Position numbers and translations under genes: made by a program. Positions 15,357 to 23,283 of a stretch of 28,034 bases of DNA are shown piece by piece. The notes under the pieces are model-generated. The model searched no databases and was not told the DNA's origin. It saw only the letters and a program-made list of their open reading frames with translations. Positions within the stretch are counted from its first letter, which is position 1, and each line of letters starts with the position of its first letter. The DNA is from JAAYQA01 sp964510345 (GTDB taxonomy: Bacteria; Bacillota; Clostridia; Tissierellales; Peptoniphilaceae), in the NCBI GenBank assembly GCA_964510345.1, contig CAZEBB010000026.1, positions 1 through 28,034 on the forward strand, in the 5' to 3' direction.

Positions 15357-16384
15357 AAACAAAGTGGATCGGAATTCTCCTCCTACTGATGCTGGGACTC
15401 ACCGCATGCGGAGGAAATAAAGAAGTTGTCAACGTGTACAACTGGGGCGAATACATCGAGAAGGATGTACTCGAAGAATTTGAAAAAGAAACGGGCATCG
15501 AAGTCGTCTACGACACTTTCGTGACGAACGAAGACCTCTATGTCAAAATGAAAAACGACAGCACGCAATTTGACGTCGTCGTGCCGTCGGATTATATGAT
15601 CGACCGCATGATCAAAGAAGAACTCGTACAGCCGATCGATGCGGCGAAGGTTCCGAACAAGGCCAAGATCGACACGACGTTCTTCAAAGACATGACATTT
15701 GACGCCGAAGGCAAATACTCCGTACCCTATATGTGGGGTACGCTCGGCATCGTGTACAACAAGACGGCCGTCACAGAAGCGCCGACCAGCTGGAATGTGT
15801 TATGGGACCCGGCGTATAGCGGACGCATCATCATGATGGACAGCGTGCGCGACACGATGGGGATCGCCCTGACGCGCCTTGGGTATTCGATGAACACGAG
15901 AGACGAAAAGCAATTGGAAGAAGCCAAGCAAAGCTTGATCGAACAAAAACCGCTCGTCTACGCATACCGCTTGGATGAAACGAAAGACATGATGATTCAG
16001 GAAGAAGCGGATCTGGCCATCATGTACTCCGGCGACGCCTATGTCGCACTGGCAGAAAATGAAAACTTGGGTTATGTGATCCCGCAGGAAGGCAGCAATC
16101 TTTGGATCGACGCGATGGTCATCCCGACCGGTGCGAAGAATATCGAAAATGCCTATAAGTTCATCGACTTCATGAGCCGCCCGGATATCGCAGCCAAAAA
16201 CGCCGAGTACATCGGCTATTCGATCCCGATCCCGGAAGGCGTCGCACTTCTTCCCGAAGAGATGAAAAACTCCGAAGTCGCCTATCCGAAGGACCTGAAC
16301 GCCTACAAGCTGGAAGTCTTTAACGATCCGTCGGATATTTTGGATGTGTACGACCAGATGTGGACTGATATCATCAGCCAATAA
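15353..16384 (+). CDS. potD: Spermidine/putrescine-binding lipoprotein PotD
   Basis: A 343-residue substrate-binding protein with a lipoprotein signal (LLLLMLGLTAC, lipidated Cys 19). The mature protein opens VVNVYNWGEYIEKDVLEEFE, the hallmark of PotD/PotF proteins, and continues with FDVVVPSDYMIDRMI and the YMWGTLGIVYN segment. It is anchored outside the membrane and gives polyamines to PotBC. ATG at 15353 overlaps the potC stop (ATGA) after an AAAGGAGAAA SD. It is the last gene of the operon; a strong terminator follows seven bases after its stop. Confidence 0.95.
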   Translation: MKTKWIGILLLLMLGLTACGGNKEVVNVYNWGEYIEKDVLEEFEKETGIEVVYDTFVTNEDLYVKMKNDSTQFDVVVPSDYMIDRMIKEELVQPIDAAKVPNKAKIDTTFFKDMTFDAEGKYSVPYMWGTLGIVYNKTAVTEAPTSWNVLWDPAYSGRIIMMDSVRDTMGIALTRLGYSMNTRDEKQLEEAKQSLIEQKPLVYAYRLDETKDMMIQEEADLAIMYSGDAYVALAENENLGYVIPQEGSNLWIDAMVIPTGAKNIENAYKFIDFMSRPDIAAKNAEYIGYSIPIPEGVALLPEEMKNSEVAYPKDLNAYKLEVFNDPSDILDVYDQMWTDIISQ

Positions 16385-16393
16385 TTGCACCTC

Positions 16394-16427
16394 AAACAGG
16401 CACAGAACCCATGTGCCTGTTTTTTTG
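16394..16427 (+). terminator. Intrinsic terminator of the potABCD operon
   Basis: AAACAGGCACA (16394-16404) pairs perfectly with TGTGCCTGTTT (16412-16422) around a seven-base loop, and the T-run continues to 16426. Confidence 0.92.
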
Positions 16428-16471
16428 TGTCTCATATCGGATATAAATCGAGGAGAATGGAGGCGTTCTTA

Positions 16472-18094
16472 ATGAAACTCACGACATTAGGCGGAGCTCG
16501 AATGGTAACGGGCTCCAGTTATTTGATAGAGACCGAGGATACAAAATTCCTCTTGGACTATGGAATGTATCAAGGCGGTGCCGACGAGGAAAAGATGAAC
16601 GAGGATCCCTTAGGTTTTACCCCGGCGGATATCGACTTTGTCATCCTCTCACATGCGCATATCGACCACAGCGGTCGACTGCCGCTTCTGGTGAAGCAAG
16701 GCTTTCGCGGAAAGATCTACGCGACGCAAGCAACGGCGGATCTCTCCCGCATCATGCTGATGGACAGTGCGAAGATTCAAGAACAGGATGCGGAGTGGGA
16801 AAATGCGAGACGACTTCGTTCGGGGAAGAAGCCGATCGAACCGCTGTACAATTCGCTCGATGCGGAAGTCGCACTGGGCCATTTTGTGCCGCAGTTTTAT
16901 GACGCGATGATCACCTTGACGCCGAAGATCAAGTTGCGATTTCAAGACGCCGGCCATATCTTGGGGTCTTCTATCGTCGAATTGTGGATTACCGAGGCCG
17001 ATGGCGTTTCGAAACTGGTCTTCTCCGGCGATTTGGGGATGCCCAATAAGCCGATCATCCGCGACCCGAGCTTTATCGAAGACGCCGACTATCTGATCAT
17101 GGAGAGCACCTACGGCAACACGACACATGAGCCGCAGAAAGAGGCGTTTGAAAAACTCATGGAAATCATCCGTCAGACGACGAGCCGCAACGGAACCGTC
17201 ATCATTCCCGCATTTTCAGTCGGGCGTACGCAGGAACTGATCTATCAGATGAATGAGTGGTTTGGTCGCAAAGATGTGCCCGAAAATGAAAGAATTCCGA
17301 TCTACGTGGACAGCCCGATGGCAAAACTTGCAACGGAAGCCTTTATGCAAAATGCGATGTCTTTTGATGACGAAGCGCAAGCGCTCATCCGCTCGGGTGA
17401 CAATCCCTTTGTGTTTTCCAACCTTCATATGACGAAAGATGTAGAAGAGAGTAAGATGCTCAACAAGACATCGTTCCCGCGCGTGATCATCTCGGCGTCG
17501 GGCATGGCGACGGCGGGACGCGTGCGCCATCACCTCAAACACCATCTGTGGGAAGAGAACAGCGCTGTCGTTTTCGTCGGTTTCCAAGCGGAAGGTACGC
17601 TGGGGCGTATGCTGGAAGACGGCGTCAAAGAAGTAAAACTGCTGGGCGAGGAGATCGCGGTGAAAGCGCGGATTGAAAACGTGGACGGATTTTCCGGTCA
17701 TGCAGATCAACCGATGCTGTTAGAATGGCTCTCGCGGTTTGAAAAGAAACCGAAGAAAGTGTTTTTGGTTCACGGGGAAATGGATGAGATGGGCCCGCTG
17801 GCGGAAGAGATTCGCAGACGATGGGATCTCGACGTTTCGATGCCAACCCAAGGGGAGAGCTTTGTACTCGGCGCTCCGGAGGTATCCGTTGTCCCGACCG
17901 TCGATCCCGAGGTACAAACCCGGGAAATTAACGAAGAATTCGATCGTATTCAAGAACAGTTTCAAATGCTGGAAGAGTTGAAACAGCGGGTCGACGAGTC
18001 GCCTAAAACACTGGACGAATATGAATCGTTACGAATTAAATTACTATCAATTCAGAAGGATTTGATCGATATTAAGATGATATTGGGTAAATAA
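16472..18094 (+). CDS. MBL-fold/beta-CASP RNA-processing-type hydrolase
   Basis: A 540-residue two-zinc hydrolase of the CPSF73/YSH1-like bacterial group, expected to act as an endo- or exoribonuclease. The metal motif HAHIDH is at 61-66, with DAGHILGSS and VFSGDLG further on. The beta-CASP part contains PAFSVGRTQELIYQMNEW and the ISASGMATAGRVRHHL segment, and the RMMBL end has FSGHADQ and VFLVHGE. Residues after about 480 are an extra, charged, probably coiled-coil tail that is not part of the catalytic fold. ATG at 16472 follows GGAGG at eight bases; earlier in-frame codons lack this. The gene follows the potD terminator, so it must be transcribed separately, but only a weak TATAAA box (16442) is seen. 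Confidence 0.9.
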   Translation: MKLTTLGGARMVTGSSYLIETEDTKFLLDYGMYQGGADEEKMNEDPLGFTPADIDFVILSHAHIDHSGRLPLLVKQGFRGKIYATQATADLSRIMLMDSAKIQEQDAEWENARRLRSGKKPIEPLYNSLDAEVALGHFVPQFYDAMITLTPKIKLRFQDAGHILGSSIVELWITEADGVSKLVFSGDLGMPNKPIIRDPSFIEDADYLIMESTYGNTTHEPQKEAFEKLMEIIRQTTSRNGTVIIPAFSVGRTQELIYQMNEWFGRKDVPENERIPIYVDSPMAKLATEAFMQNAMSFDDEAQALIRSGDNPFVFSNLHMTKDVEESKMLNKTSFPRVIISASGMATAGRVRHHLKHHLWEENSAVVFVGFQAEGTLGRMLEDGVKEVKLLGEEIAVKARIENVDGFSGHADQPMLLEWLSRFEKKPKKVFLVHGEMDEMGPLAEEIRRRWDLDVSMPTQGESFVLGAPEVSVVPTVDPEVQTREINEEFDRIQEQFQMLEELKQRVDESPKTLDEYESLRIKLLSIQKDLIDIKMILGK

Positions 18095-18135
18095 AAGAAA
18101 GCCGAGAGGAGGATAGGGGACTTTTTTATACAAAT

Positions 18136-18183
18136 GGTAAATCAATCACTTAGATTTGCCGCAATGTAAGACTGCATGGCAGT
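18136..18183 (+). other. Two short hairpins upstream of the K+/H+ antiporter gene
   Basis: GGTAAATC (18136-18143) pairs with GATTTGCC (18153-18160; one G-U), and ACTGC (18171-18175) pairs with GCAGT (18179-18183) around a three-base loop. They lie in the 123-base gap between the beta-CASP gene and the antiporter. No known riboswitch was recognised, and no T-run follows. Confidence 0.3.
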
Positions 18184-18217
18184 TTGATATAGATATTCTT
18201 TTGTTTAGGAGGCCATT

Positions 18218-19822
18218 ATGAACGAGGTACTCATACTAGTATCCATTATCATCTTAGCCAGTGTTGTGCTGAGCAATTTATCACATCGATTAGGGATCCC
18301 GGTACTTTTTGCATTTATTCTCTTGGGTATGTTCTTTGGAGAGTCCGGACCGGTCAACTTAGATTTTGATGATTTTGTCCTCACGGAAAAAATCAGTTCG
18401 ACTGCCCTGATCATCATCATGTTCTACGGGGGCTTCGGTACCAACTGGAAGCGCGCGAGAAAAGTGGCGGCTCAGTCGATTGTCCTCGCCTCAGCGGGGG
18501 TTATTTTGACTGCACTGTTAACCGGCGCTTTCTGTCACTATGTCCTCGGGTTTAACTGGTTGGAAGCGATGCTCTTGGGTAGCGTTGTCGCATCGACAGA
18601 TGCTGCATCAGTATTCTCCATCCTTCGCTCCAATAACCTGACACTTAAAGAACATACGGACTCATTGTTAGAGCTGGAGTCCGGTTCGAACGACCCGACC
18701 TCTTATATGTTAACCGTCATCGTATTGACGGCGATGCTTTCCAAAGTGGAAGCCGGCGGCATGCTGAAAATGCTGGTGTTGCAAGTCGGCTTGGGCTTGG
18801 GACTCGGGTTTTTAATCTCAAAGCTCACCGTCATGCTGTTGGATCGCATCAATATTTCTTCGACGGGATTACTGCAAACCCTGCTGTTGGCGATCGCGGT
18901 CGTCGCCTATGCACTGCCGCAAATGCTGGGAGGCAACGGGTATTTGAGTACGTATATCGTAGGGATCCACTTGGGGAACCACGAGTACCAGGGGAAAAAG
19001 GAAATCGTCAGCTTCTTCGACGGCTTGACTTCACTCACGCAAATCGTGATCTTCTTCCTGCTGGGTCTGGTTTCATCTCCCAGTGCGTTGCCGGGCGTGT
19101 TCCTGACTTCGCTTGCCGTCATGCTGTTTATGACATTTATCTCCCGACCGATCTCGGTCTTTGGGCTGATGGCGCCGTTTAAAGGCAGCTTGAACCAAAA
19201 ACTGATCGTCTCGTGGGCGGGGATCCGCGGAGCGGCATCCATCGTATTCGCCATCACCACGGTCTCATGGGGGGTACAGCTCGATAACGACATCTTCCAC
19301 ATGGTCTTTATGATCGTACTGCTTTCGCTGTCGATACAGGGCGGACTCTTGCCGCTCATGTCGAAGAAGACAAAAATGTACGAAGCCGGCGGCGACATCG
19401 GCCGTACCTTCTCCGATTATGAAGAGGAGCACGAAGTACAGTTTATCGAGTCGCTGGTACGACCGGGGAATCCGTGGATCGGAAAGAATCTGTCCGAGTT
19501 GAACTTCCCCGAAGATCTGCGCATCGTCATGTTGGAAAAGAGCGGACGAGTGGAGATCGCAACCGGGCAGTCGGTGATCGAAGAAGGCGATTCGCTGGTC
19601 TTGTCCGCCATCAGCTACAATAAAAATCCGGACATCATCACGATGAAGGAAGTCGAGATCGACGAAGAACACGAATGGGTGAATAAGAAGATCAGAGATT
19701 TGGATATCGCGGCGAATACGCGGATCCTCATCCTCCTGCGCGGCAAGAAGACCATGATTCCCTCCGGGGACTGGGTCATCGAAACCGGCGATAAACTCGT
19801 CATGAGCCGACTGGCTCATTGA
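18218..19822 (+). CDS. CPA1-family K+/H+ (or Na+/H+) antiporter, NhaP2/CvrA type
   Basis: A 534-residue antiporter. Residues 1-385 hold about twelve membrane segments with typical CPA signatures: SHRLGIPVLFAFILLGMFFG, GSVVASTDAASVFSILRSNN with the ion-binding Asp, LELESGSNDPTSYML and SWAGIRGAASIVFAI. The soluble C-terminus contains two RCK_C (TrkA-C)-like lobes: about 415-462 (PWIGKNLSEL ... VIEEGDSLVLSA) and about 483-531 (EWVNKKIRDL ... VIETGDKLVMS). RCK_C domains sense nucleotides such as c-di-AMP in related antiporters, so activity may be ligand-gated. TTTAGGAGG precedes ATG at 18218. The role is probably K+ or pH homeostasis. The ion cannot be fixed from sequence. Confidence 0.9.
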   Translation: MNEVLILVSIIILASVVLSNLSHRLGIPVLFAFILLGMFFGESGPVNLDFDDFVLTEKISSTALIIIMFYGGFGTNWKRARKVAAQSIVLASAGVILTALLTGAFCHYVLGFNWLEAMLLGSVVASTDAASVFSILRSNNLTLKEHTDSLLELESGSNDPTSYMLTVIVLTAMLSKVEAGGMLKMLVLQVGLGLGLGFLISKLTVMLLDRINISSTGLLQTLLLAIAVVAYALPQMLGGNGYLSTYIVGIHLGNHEYQGKKEIVSFFDGLTSLTQIVIFFLLGLVSSPSALPGVFLTSLAVMLFMTFISRPISVFGLMAPFKGSLNQKLIVSWAGIRGAASIVFAITTVSWGVQLDNDIFHMVFMIVLLSLSIQGGLLPLMSKKTKMYEAGGDIGRTFSDYEEEHEVQFIESLVRPGNPWIGKNLSELNFPEDLRIVMLEKSGRVEIATGQSVIEEGDSLVLSAISYNKNPDIITMKEVEIDEEHEWVNKKIRDLDIAANTRILILLRGKKTMIPSGDWVIETGDKLVMSRLAH

Positions 19823-19838
19823 CCGGAAAGGGAATCTT

Positions 19839-20453
19839 GTGAAGATTAGAAAGATCGTATGGGATTTGGGCGGTGTCCACGTGGATTTCTTCCCTCGGGA
19901 TTTTCTACCGCATTTGGTCGACCCGGCATGTATCGACGAGCTGGTCGAGAATTGTTTTGAAACCGAGTTGTGGCAGGAGCTCGACCGGGGAACGCTCACC
20001 GAAGAACAGGTGATCGAAAAGGTGAAAGCCGTCGTATCGCCTGTGTGCGTACCCCATGTGGAGCGCGCGGTGACCGGATGGATCGAGCAAATGGAAGGGA
20101 AAGAGAGCTTACTTCCCATCGTGCAGCGATTGGATGCGGCGGGCTATGAGCAGCTGATCCTCTCCAATGCCGGCTGGCGATTCATCCCGTTTGTCGCAAG
20201 CCTTCCGATGGCTGAGTATATTCCCAAGCGATTTTTCTCCTGCGAGGACAAGCTCCTCAAACCGGAGGCTGCGATCTACCATGCGTTTGAACAGCGCTTC
20301 GGCGTAGTGCCTCACGAGATTCTTTTTATCGACGACAATATCCGCAATATTCATGCGGCGCGAGAATGCGGCTGGAATGCGGTGCACTATGTGGAGCCGA
20401 TGGATTGGGCGCGTGTCGCCGAAACCTATGGGATTCCCGCATTTGAGGAATAG
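19839..20453 (+). CDS. HAD-superfamily IA hydrolase (YihX-like phosphatase)
   Basis: A 204-residue soluble hydrolase. Motif I is VWDLGGVHVDF (nucleophile Asp near residue 9; the usual second Asp is Gly, as in YihX/epoxide-hydrolase-N-like HADs). Motif II is ILSNAGW, the conserved Lys lies in LLKPEAAIYHAF, and motif IV is ILFIDDNIRNIHAARECGW. YihX-like enzymes dephosphorylate small phospho-sugars; the substrate here is unknown. The start is GTG at 19839 after AAAGGGA, 16 bases from the antiporter stop, so the two are probably co-transcribed. A bidirectional terminator follows directly. Confidence 0.88.
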   Translation: MKIRKIVWDLGGVHVDFFPRDFLPHLVDPACIDELVENCFETELWQELDRGTLTEEQVIEKVKAVVSPVCVPHVERAVTGWIEQMEGKESLLPIVQRLDAAGYEQLILSNAGWRFIPFVASLPMAEYIPKRFFSCEDKLLKPEAAIYHAFEQRFGVVPHEILFIDDNIRNIHAARECGWNAVHYVEPMDWARVAETYGIPAFEE

Positions 20454-20454
20454 A

Positions 20455-20488
20455 AAAAAGCCGGAGTGGCGATTCACTCCGGCTTTTT
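20455..20488. terminator. Bidirectional intrinsic terminator
   Basis: AAAAAGCCGGAGTG (20455-20468) pairs perfectly with CACTCCGGCTTTTT (20475-20488) around a six-base loop. It provides a T-run on both strands and serves the HAD gene from the left and the minus-strand unit (lipoprotein gene plus structured element) from the right. Confidence 0.93.
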
Positions 20489-20500
20489 GAATGCTACAGT

Positions 20501-20588
20501 AAGTGTTCGAGACCGGAAACCTCTTTTCGGCACGCTCACGGCCGCTCGGCCAAGATATGGCCTCAAAGAGGAATCCGGTCTCTCACTT
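20501..20588 (-). ncRNA. Candidate structured RNA or small dispersed repeat element
   Basis: Nested inverted repeats: AAGTG (20501-20505)/CACTT (20584-20588), GAGACCGG (20509-20516)/CCGGTCTC (20575-20582) and CCTCTTT (20520-20526)/AAAGAGG (20565-20571). These are separated by a symmetric AAA/AAT internal loop and enclose a GGCC-7-GGCC hairpin (20548-20562) and a CGGC-9-GCCG hairpin (20528-20544). The enclosed core 20527-20544 is identical to 27-44 on the opposite strand. Read on the minus strand it follows the lipoprotein stop (20613) and is itself followed by the bidirectional terminator, so it would form a 3' UTR RNA or a separate sRNA. The transcribed strand is inferred. No open reading frame or known RNA family was recognised. 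Confidence 0.55.
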
Positions 20589-20612
20589 AAACATCTCGAA
20601 CGAACCGTTAGA

Positions 20613-21179
20613 TTACTCAGTCGGTGCGGCGATGGCGGCTAAATTGCCGGTCAGGGCATTTTGCAATTGCGGGCTATTGTCGTAGTCGACTTTCCAAGTG
20701 CCCTCCACTTTTTTCATCTTGACTGCGACATCTTCTGTAATCTTGGTTCCACTTTCTTTTATCTTCGTAGAGACAGATTCTTTAATCTCTTGGAGAAGCG
20801 CGTCCGGATCGGCGTTTGCTTCTTCCTGCGCCTTCACCATGGCTTCACCCAAGGCTTCGGTGAACGGGACGCTGATGTCCGGGTATTCGATATTGACCGT
20901 GACGTCGGCTTCGTCGCCGTTGATAGCTTCTGTCGGCTCTTTGAAGGTGATTTTTTTGGCCTCGTCGATGATTAATTGATCGAGAACGTCGGCTTCTTGC
21001 GCTTCAAAGAAGGCGTTGGCGGTTTCCGGGTTGATCAAATGGGCTTCAAATGTTTCCTTGTCGCCCGATTGATAGGCTTTTAAGAGTGAACTGACGGCAG
21101 ATGCCGGGGTCTGCTCTTTGGCTCCGCATCCCGCGAGAAGGAAGAGGGCCAAAATGACCCAAACGATTCTTTTTTTCAT
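20613..21179 (-). CDS. Small lipoprotein of unknown function (DUF4878/DUF5105-like)
   Basis: A 188-residue exported lipoprotein: signal KKRIVWVILALFLLAGC with the lipidated Cys at 18. The mature part starts with a short helix rich in Ala/Ser/Lys (ASAVSSLLKAYQSGDKETFEAHL) and then alternates acidic helices and strands (ADVTVNIEYPDISV), ending GTWKVDYDNSPQLQNALTG. That layout matches the NTF2-like DUF4878/DUF5105 lipoproteins, which have no defined role. AGGAGA precedes ATG at 21179. The gene is eight bases after the MTA/SAH nucleosidase and is in its operon. Confidence 0.75.
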   Translation of the reverse strand: MKKRIVWVILALFLLAGCGAKEQTPASAVSSLLKAYQSGDKETFEAHLINPETANAFFEAQEADVLDQLIIDEAKKITFKEPTEAINGDEADVTVNIEYPDISVPFTEALGEAMVKAQEEANADPDALLQEIKESVSTKIKESGTKITEDVAVKMKKVEGTWKVDYDNSPQLQNALTGNLAAIAAPTE

Positions 21180-21187
21180 GAGGTCTC

Positions 21188-21865
21188 CTATTCTATATGT
21201 TGCAGTAGTTGTTCGACAAATTGTGCCGATTGATCGGCGGCTTTTTGTTCGAAAGTGTCGTAGTCCATTTCCGCTTGGTCGTCCGCATTGTCAGAGATGG
21301 TGCGGATGACAAGGAATGGAATTTGGTTGATAAACGCCGTATGAGCGACGGCAGCACCCTCCATCTCCACACATAGTGCACCGGTTTGTTCGGCGATCCT
21401 GTGCTTAGTCTCACGATCAGAGACAAAGAGGTCACCGGTTGCGATGGTGCCGACATGGTGTGTCATGCCAATGGCTGCGGCGGTGGCTTGGGCTTTTTGT
21501 ACGATGGGTTCGTCCGCGATGAAACGGGAGCGAAACGGGAAGAACTTTTCCTGAATTCGCGCATCAAAGTCGTGATAGACGCATGACTCGCTCAATACGA
21601 CGTCGAGGACATGCACTTCTTTTTGCAGGGAACCTGCGATCCCCGTGTTGATGACGAGATCCGGACAGAAGTCGTCGATGATCGCCTGCGTTCGGCTGGC
21701 GGCGTTGACTTTGCCGACACTGAGTTTGACAAGGGCGACATTGTGGGAGCCCATCCTACCGGTCCATGCGGTGGTGCCGCCCAACGGGTGTTCACTTTTT
21801 TGAGACAGCGCTCGGCTCAAGAGCGAGAGTTCCGAGTCCAAAGCGCCGACAATGGCAATTTTCAT
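21188..21865 (-). CDS. mtnN: 5'-methylthioadenosine/S-adenosylhomocysteine nucleosidase
   Basis: A 225-residue cytosolic enzyme that cleaves adenine from methylthioadenosine and S-adenosylhomocysteine. It starts MKIAIVGALDSELSLL (catalytic Glu 12) and has NTGIAGSL, ATGDLFVSD (about 142-150), the substrate-binding CVEMEGAAVAH (about 165-175) and RTISDNAD with the catalytic Asp near 192. The length is normal for the family (about 230). AAGGAGGT precedes ATG at 21865. The divergent gene at 22073 encodes the kinase that uses the methylthioribose produced, so the locus is a methionine-salvage pair. Two overlapping TATGAT boxes lie at 21890-21900. Confidence 0.95.
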   Translation of the reverse strand: MKIAIVGALDSELSLLSRALSQKSEHPLGGTTAWTGRMGSHNVALVKLSVGKVNAASRTQAIIDDFCPDLVINTGIAGSLQKEVHVLDVVLSESCVYHDFDARIQEKFFPFRSRFIADEPIVQKAQATAAAIGMTHHVGTIATGDLFVSDRETKHRIAEQTGALCVEMEGAAVAHTAFINQIPFLVIRTISDNADDQAEMDYDTFEQKAADQSAQFVEQLLQHIE

Positions 21866-21889
21866 GATACCTCCTTACCTGCTTTCTGT

Positions 21890-21914
21890 ATCATATCATA
21901 ATCCCCAAGGGGAT
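21890..21914 (-). promoter_or_regulatory. -10 boxes and adjoining perfect palindrome upstream of mtnN
   Basis: Two overlapping TATGAT boxes (minus strand, 21890-21895 and 21895-21900) adjoin the perfect palindrome ATCCCCAAGGGGAT (21901-21914), which falls in the -10/-35 spacer. The position suits an operator. No clear -35 is seen. Confidence 0.4.
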
Positions 21915-21966
21915 GAAATGGCTATGTTCACAGCATTGGGCGGCTATGGTATCAAAAGCGCACGTG

Positions 21967-22042
21967 TGTTATGATAACGATATCGGAATGCGAAGGTTAT
22001 CCTGTTCACCATCGCATGTCGACTGTCCAATACGGAACAGTC
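21967..22042 (+). promoter_or_regulatory. Promoter and structured leader of mtnK
   Basis: An extended -10 TGTTATGAT lies at 21967-21975; a weaker TTCACA-17-TATCAA pair lies upstream (21927-21955). The leader can form GATAAC/GTTATC (21973-21978 with 21996-22001) or, alternatively, ATGCGA/TCGCAT (21988-21993 with 22012-22017), then a GACTGT/ACAGTC hairpin (22021-22042). It does not look like a SAM-I riboswitch. Confidence 0.35.
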
Positions 22043-22072
22043 AAAGTGAACGCAAGTACAGAGGGGCATTTT

Positions 22073-23281
22073 ATGGATCGTAATCGAGAAATTATCGAAT
22101 TCACAACCCAAGTCATCGACTTTATCGACGCGCAAAACGCGTATTGCTACGAAGTGGGCGAAGGTCGTGTGAACTATGTGTATCGGGTAGAAGATATTCA
22201 CGGGAATTCCGTGATCGTGAAACACGCAGACAAACATATCCGCAGTCGGGAGAAACAGCTGTTGAGCACGAATCGCTCAGAAATCGAACATGAACAGCTG
22301 CAATCGATTGGTGCGATCGTACCGAATTTTGTACCGAAGATCTACCATTATGACAAAGAGCGACACATGATCATCATGGAGGATATGAAAGACTTTGAAA
22401 TCCTTAGAGAGGCGCTCATCAGCTACAAGACGTTCCCGAATTTCGCCGCTCAAATTTCCCGATTTCTATTTGAGACCCTATTTCGCACGACCGATATCGT
22501 CACGCCTTCTCAACAGAAGAAGGCCGCGGTACGCAGGCTGTACAACCCTGAGATGTGTGCCATGACGGAGCGCTTAAATTTCACGGAACCGTATCAGGAC
22601 ATGCCGGGAGAAAATGAGTTCGTTACCGAAAACGCAGACTTTGTATGGAAGCGTATCTATGAGAACGAGCCCTTGAAGGCCGAAGTCGGATTTTTGAAAT
22701 ACCGGTTCAAAAATTTTGCGCAATCCATGCTGCACGGAGACTTACATACCGGTTCGATCTTTATCAATAAAGACACGATTAAAGTATTTGACCCGGAACA
22801 CGCATTTTATGGCCCGATGGGTTTTGATATCGGCACACTGATCGGCAACTTGTTCTTCCCATGGATGATTTCCTATATTTCCGAGGTCGAAGGAAAAGAG
22901 GAGTTTACTTTTTGGGTCGAAGAGACGATGGAACGAATCCTTAACCGGTTCGTTGTAGAGTATGAAAATAATTACGATTCACTGGTGATCGACCCGATGG
23001 CGCGCAATCCCATCCTAAAGGCGCGACTCCTCGGAGACATCCTGTCTGACACATTCGGATATGCCGGTACCGAAATTATCTCGCGTACGATCGGCTCATC
23101 CAAAGTACACGAGCTACGCATGCCGCGAGAACCCGAGCAGCAAATGCTTTTGGAACGGTTACTGCTCGTATTGGGCGAGTACCTGATCATGAATCGCAAT
23201 CGTATCGAAAGCGGCAAACAATTGTTGGCCGAGATCCGCAAACTGATTGACCAAGCGCTGATCAGTCGATTTACCAATTAG
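22073..23281 (+). CDS. mtnK: S-methyl-5-thioribose kinase
   Basis: A 402-residue APH-fold kinase that phosphorylates methylthioribose in methionine salvage. The MtnK catalytic loop HGDLHTGSIFIN is at about 221-232 (the family has Gly-Ser where other APH kinases have Asn), with the metal motif KVFDPEHAFYGPMGFDIGTLIGN following, and GEGRVNYVYRV in the nucleotide loop. ATG at 22073 is chosen because of the preceding GAGGGG SD and because it gives the usual family length; the frame extends 34 codons upstream without an SD. It is divergent from mtnN. The later enzymes (isomerase, dehydratase) are not in this window. Confidence 0.94.
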   Translation: MDRNREIIEFTTQVIDFIDAQNAYCYEVGEGRVNYVYRVEDIHGNSVIVKHADKHIRSREKQLLSTNRSEIEHEQLQSIGAIVPNFVPKIYHYDKERHMIIMEDMKDFEILREALISYKTFPNFAAQISRFLFETLFRTTDIVTPSQQKKAAVRRLYNPEMCAMTERLNFTEPYQDMPGENEFVTENADFVWKRIYENEPLKAEVGFLKYRFKNFAQSMLHGDLHTGSIFINKDTIKVFDPEHAFYGPMGFDIGTLIGNLFFPWMISYISEVEGKEEFTFWVEETMERILNRFVVEYENNYDSLVIDPMARNPILKARLLGDILSDTFGYAGTEIISRTIGSSKVHELRMPREPEQQMLLERLLLVLGEYLIMNRNRIESGKQLLAEIRKLIDQALISRFTN

Positions 23282-23283
23282 TG

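Noticed and set aside
19265..20119. Minus-strand reading frame of over 280 codons across the antiporter and HAD genes
   Set aside because: It is antisense to two well-supported genes, spans their junction and resembles no protein family.
19839..20453. Apparent loss of the second catalytic Asp in the HAD motif I (DLGG)
   Set aside because: DLGG/DLGN is normal for YihX-like and related IA HAD proteins as known from the family, so it is not evidence of inactivation.
20504..20513. GTTCGAGACC resembling a tRNA T-loop
   Set aside because: No acceptor stem, D-arm or anticodon arm can be drawn around it; the sequence is part of the long inverted repeat.
21915..22072. Possible SAM-I riboswitch upstream of mtnK
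   Set aside because: The leader is short, and the conserved SAM-I core and a following terminator are not visible.
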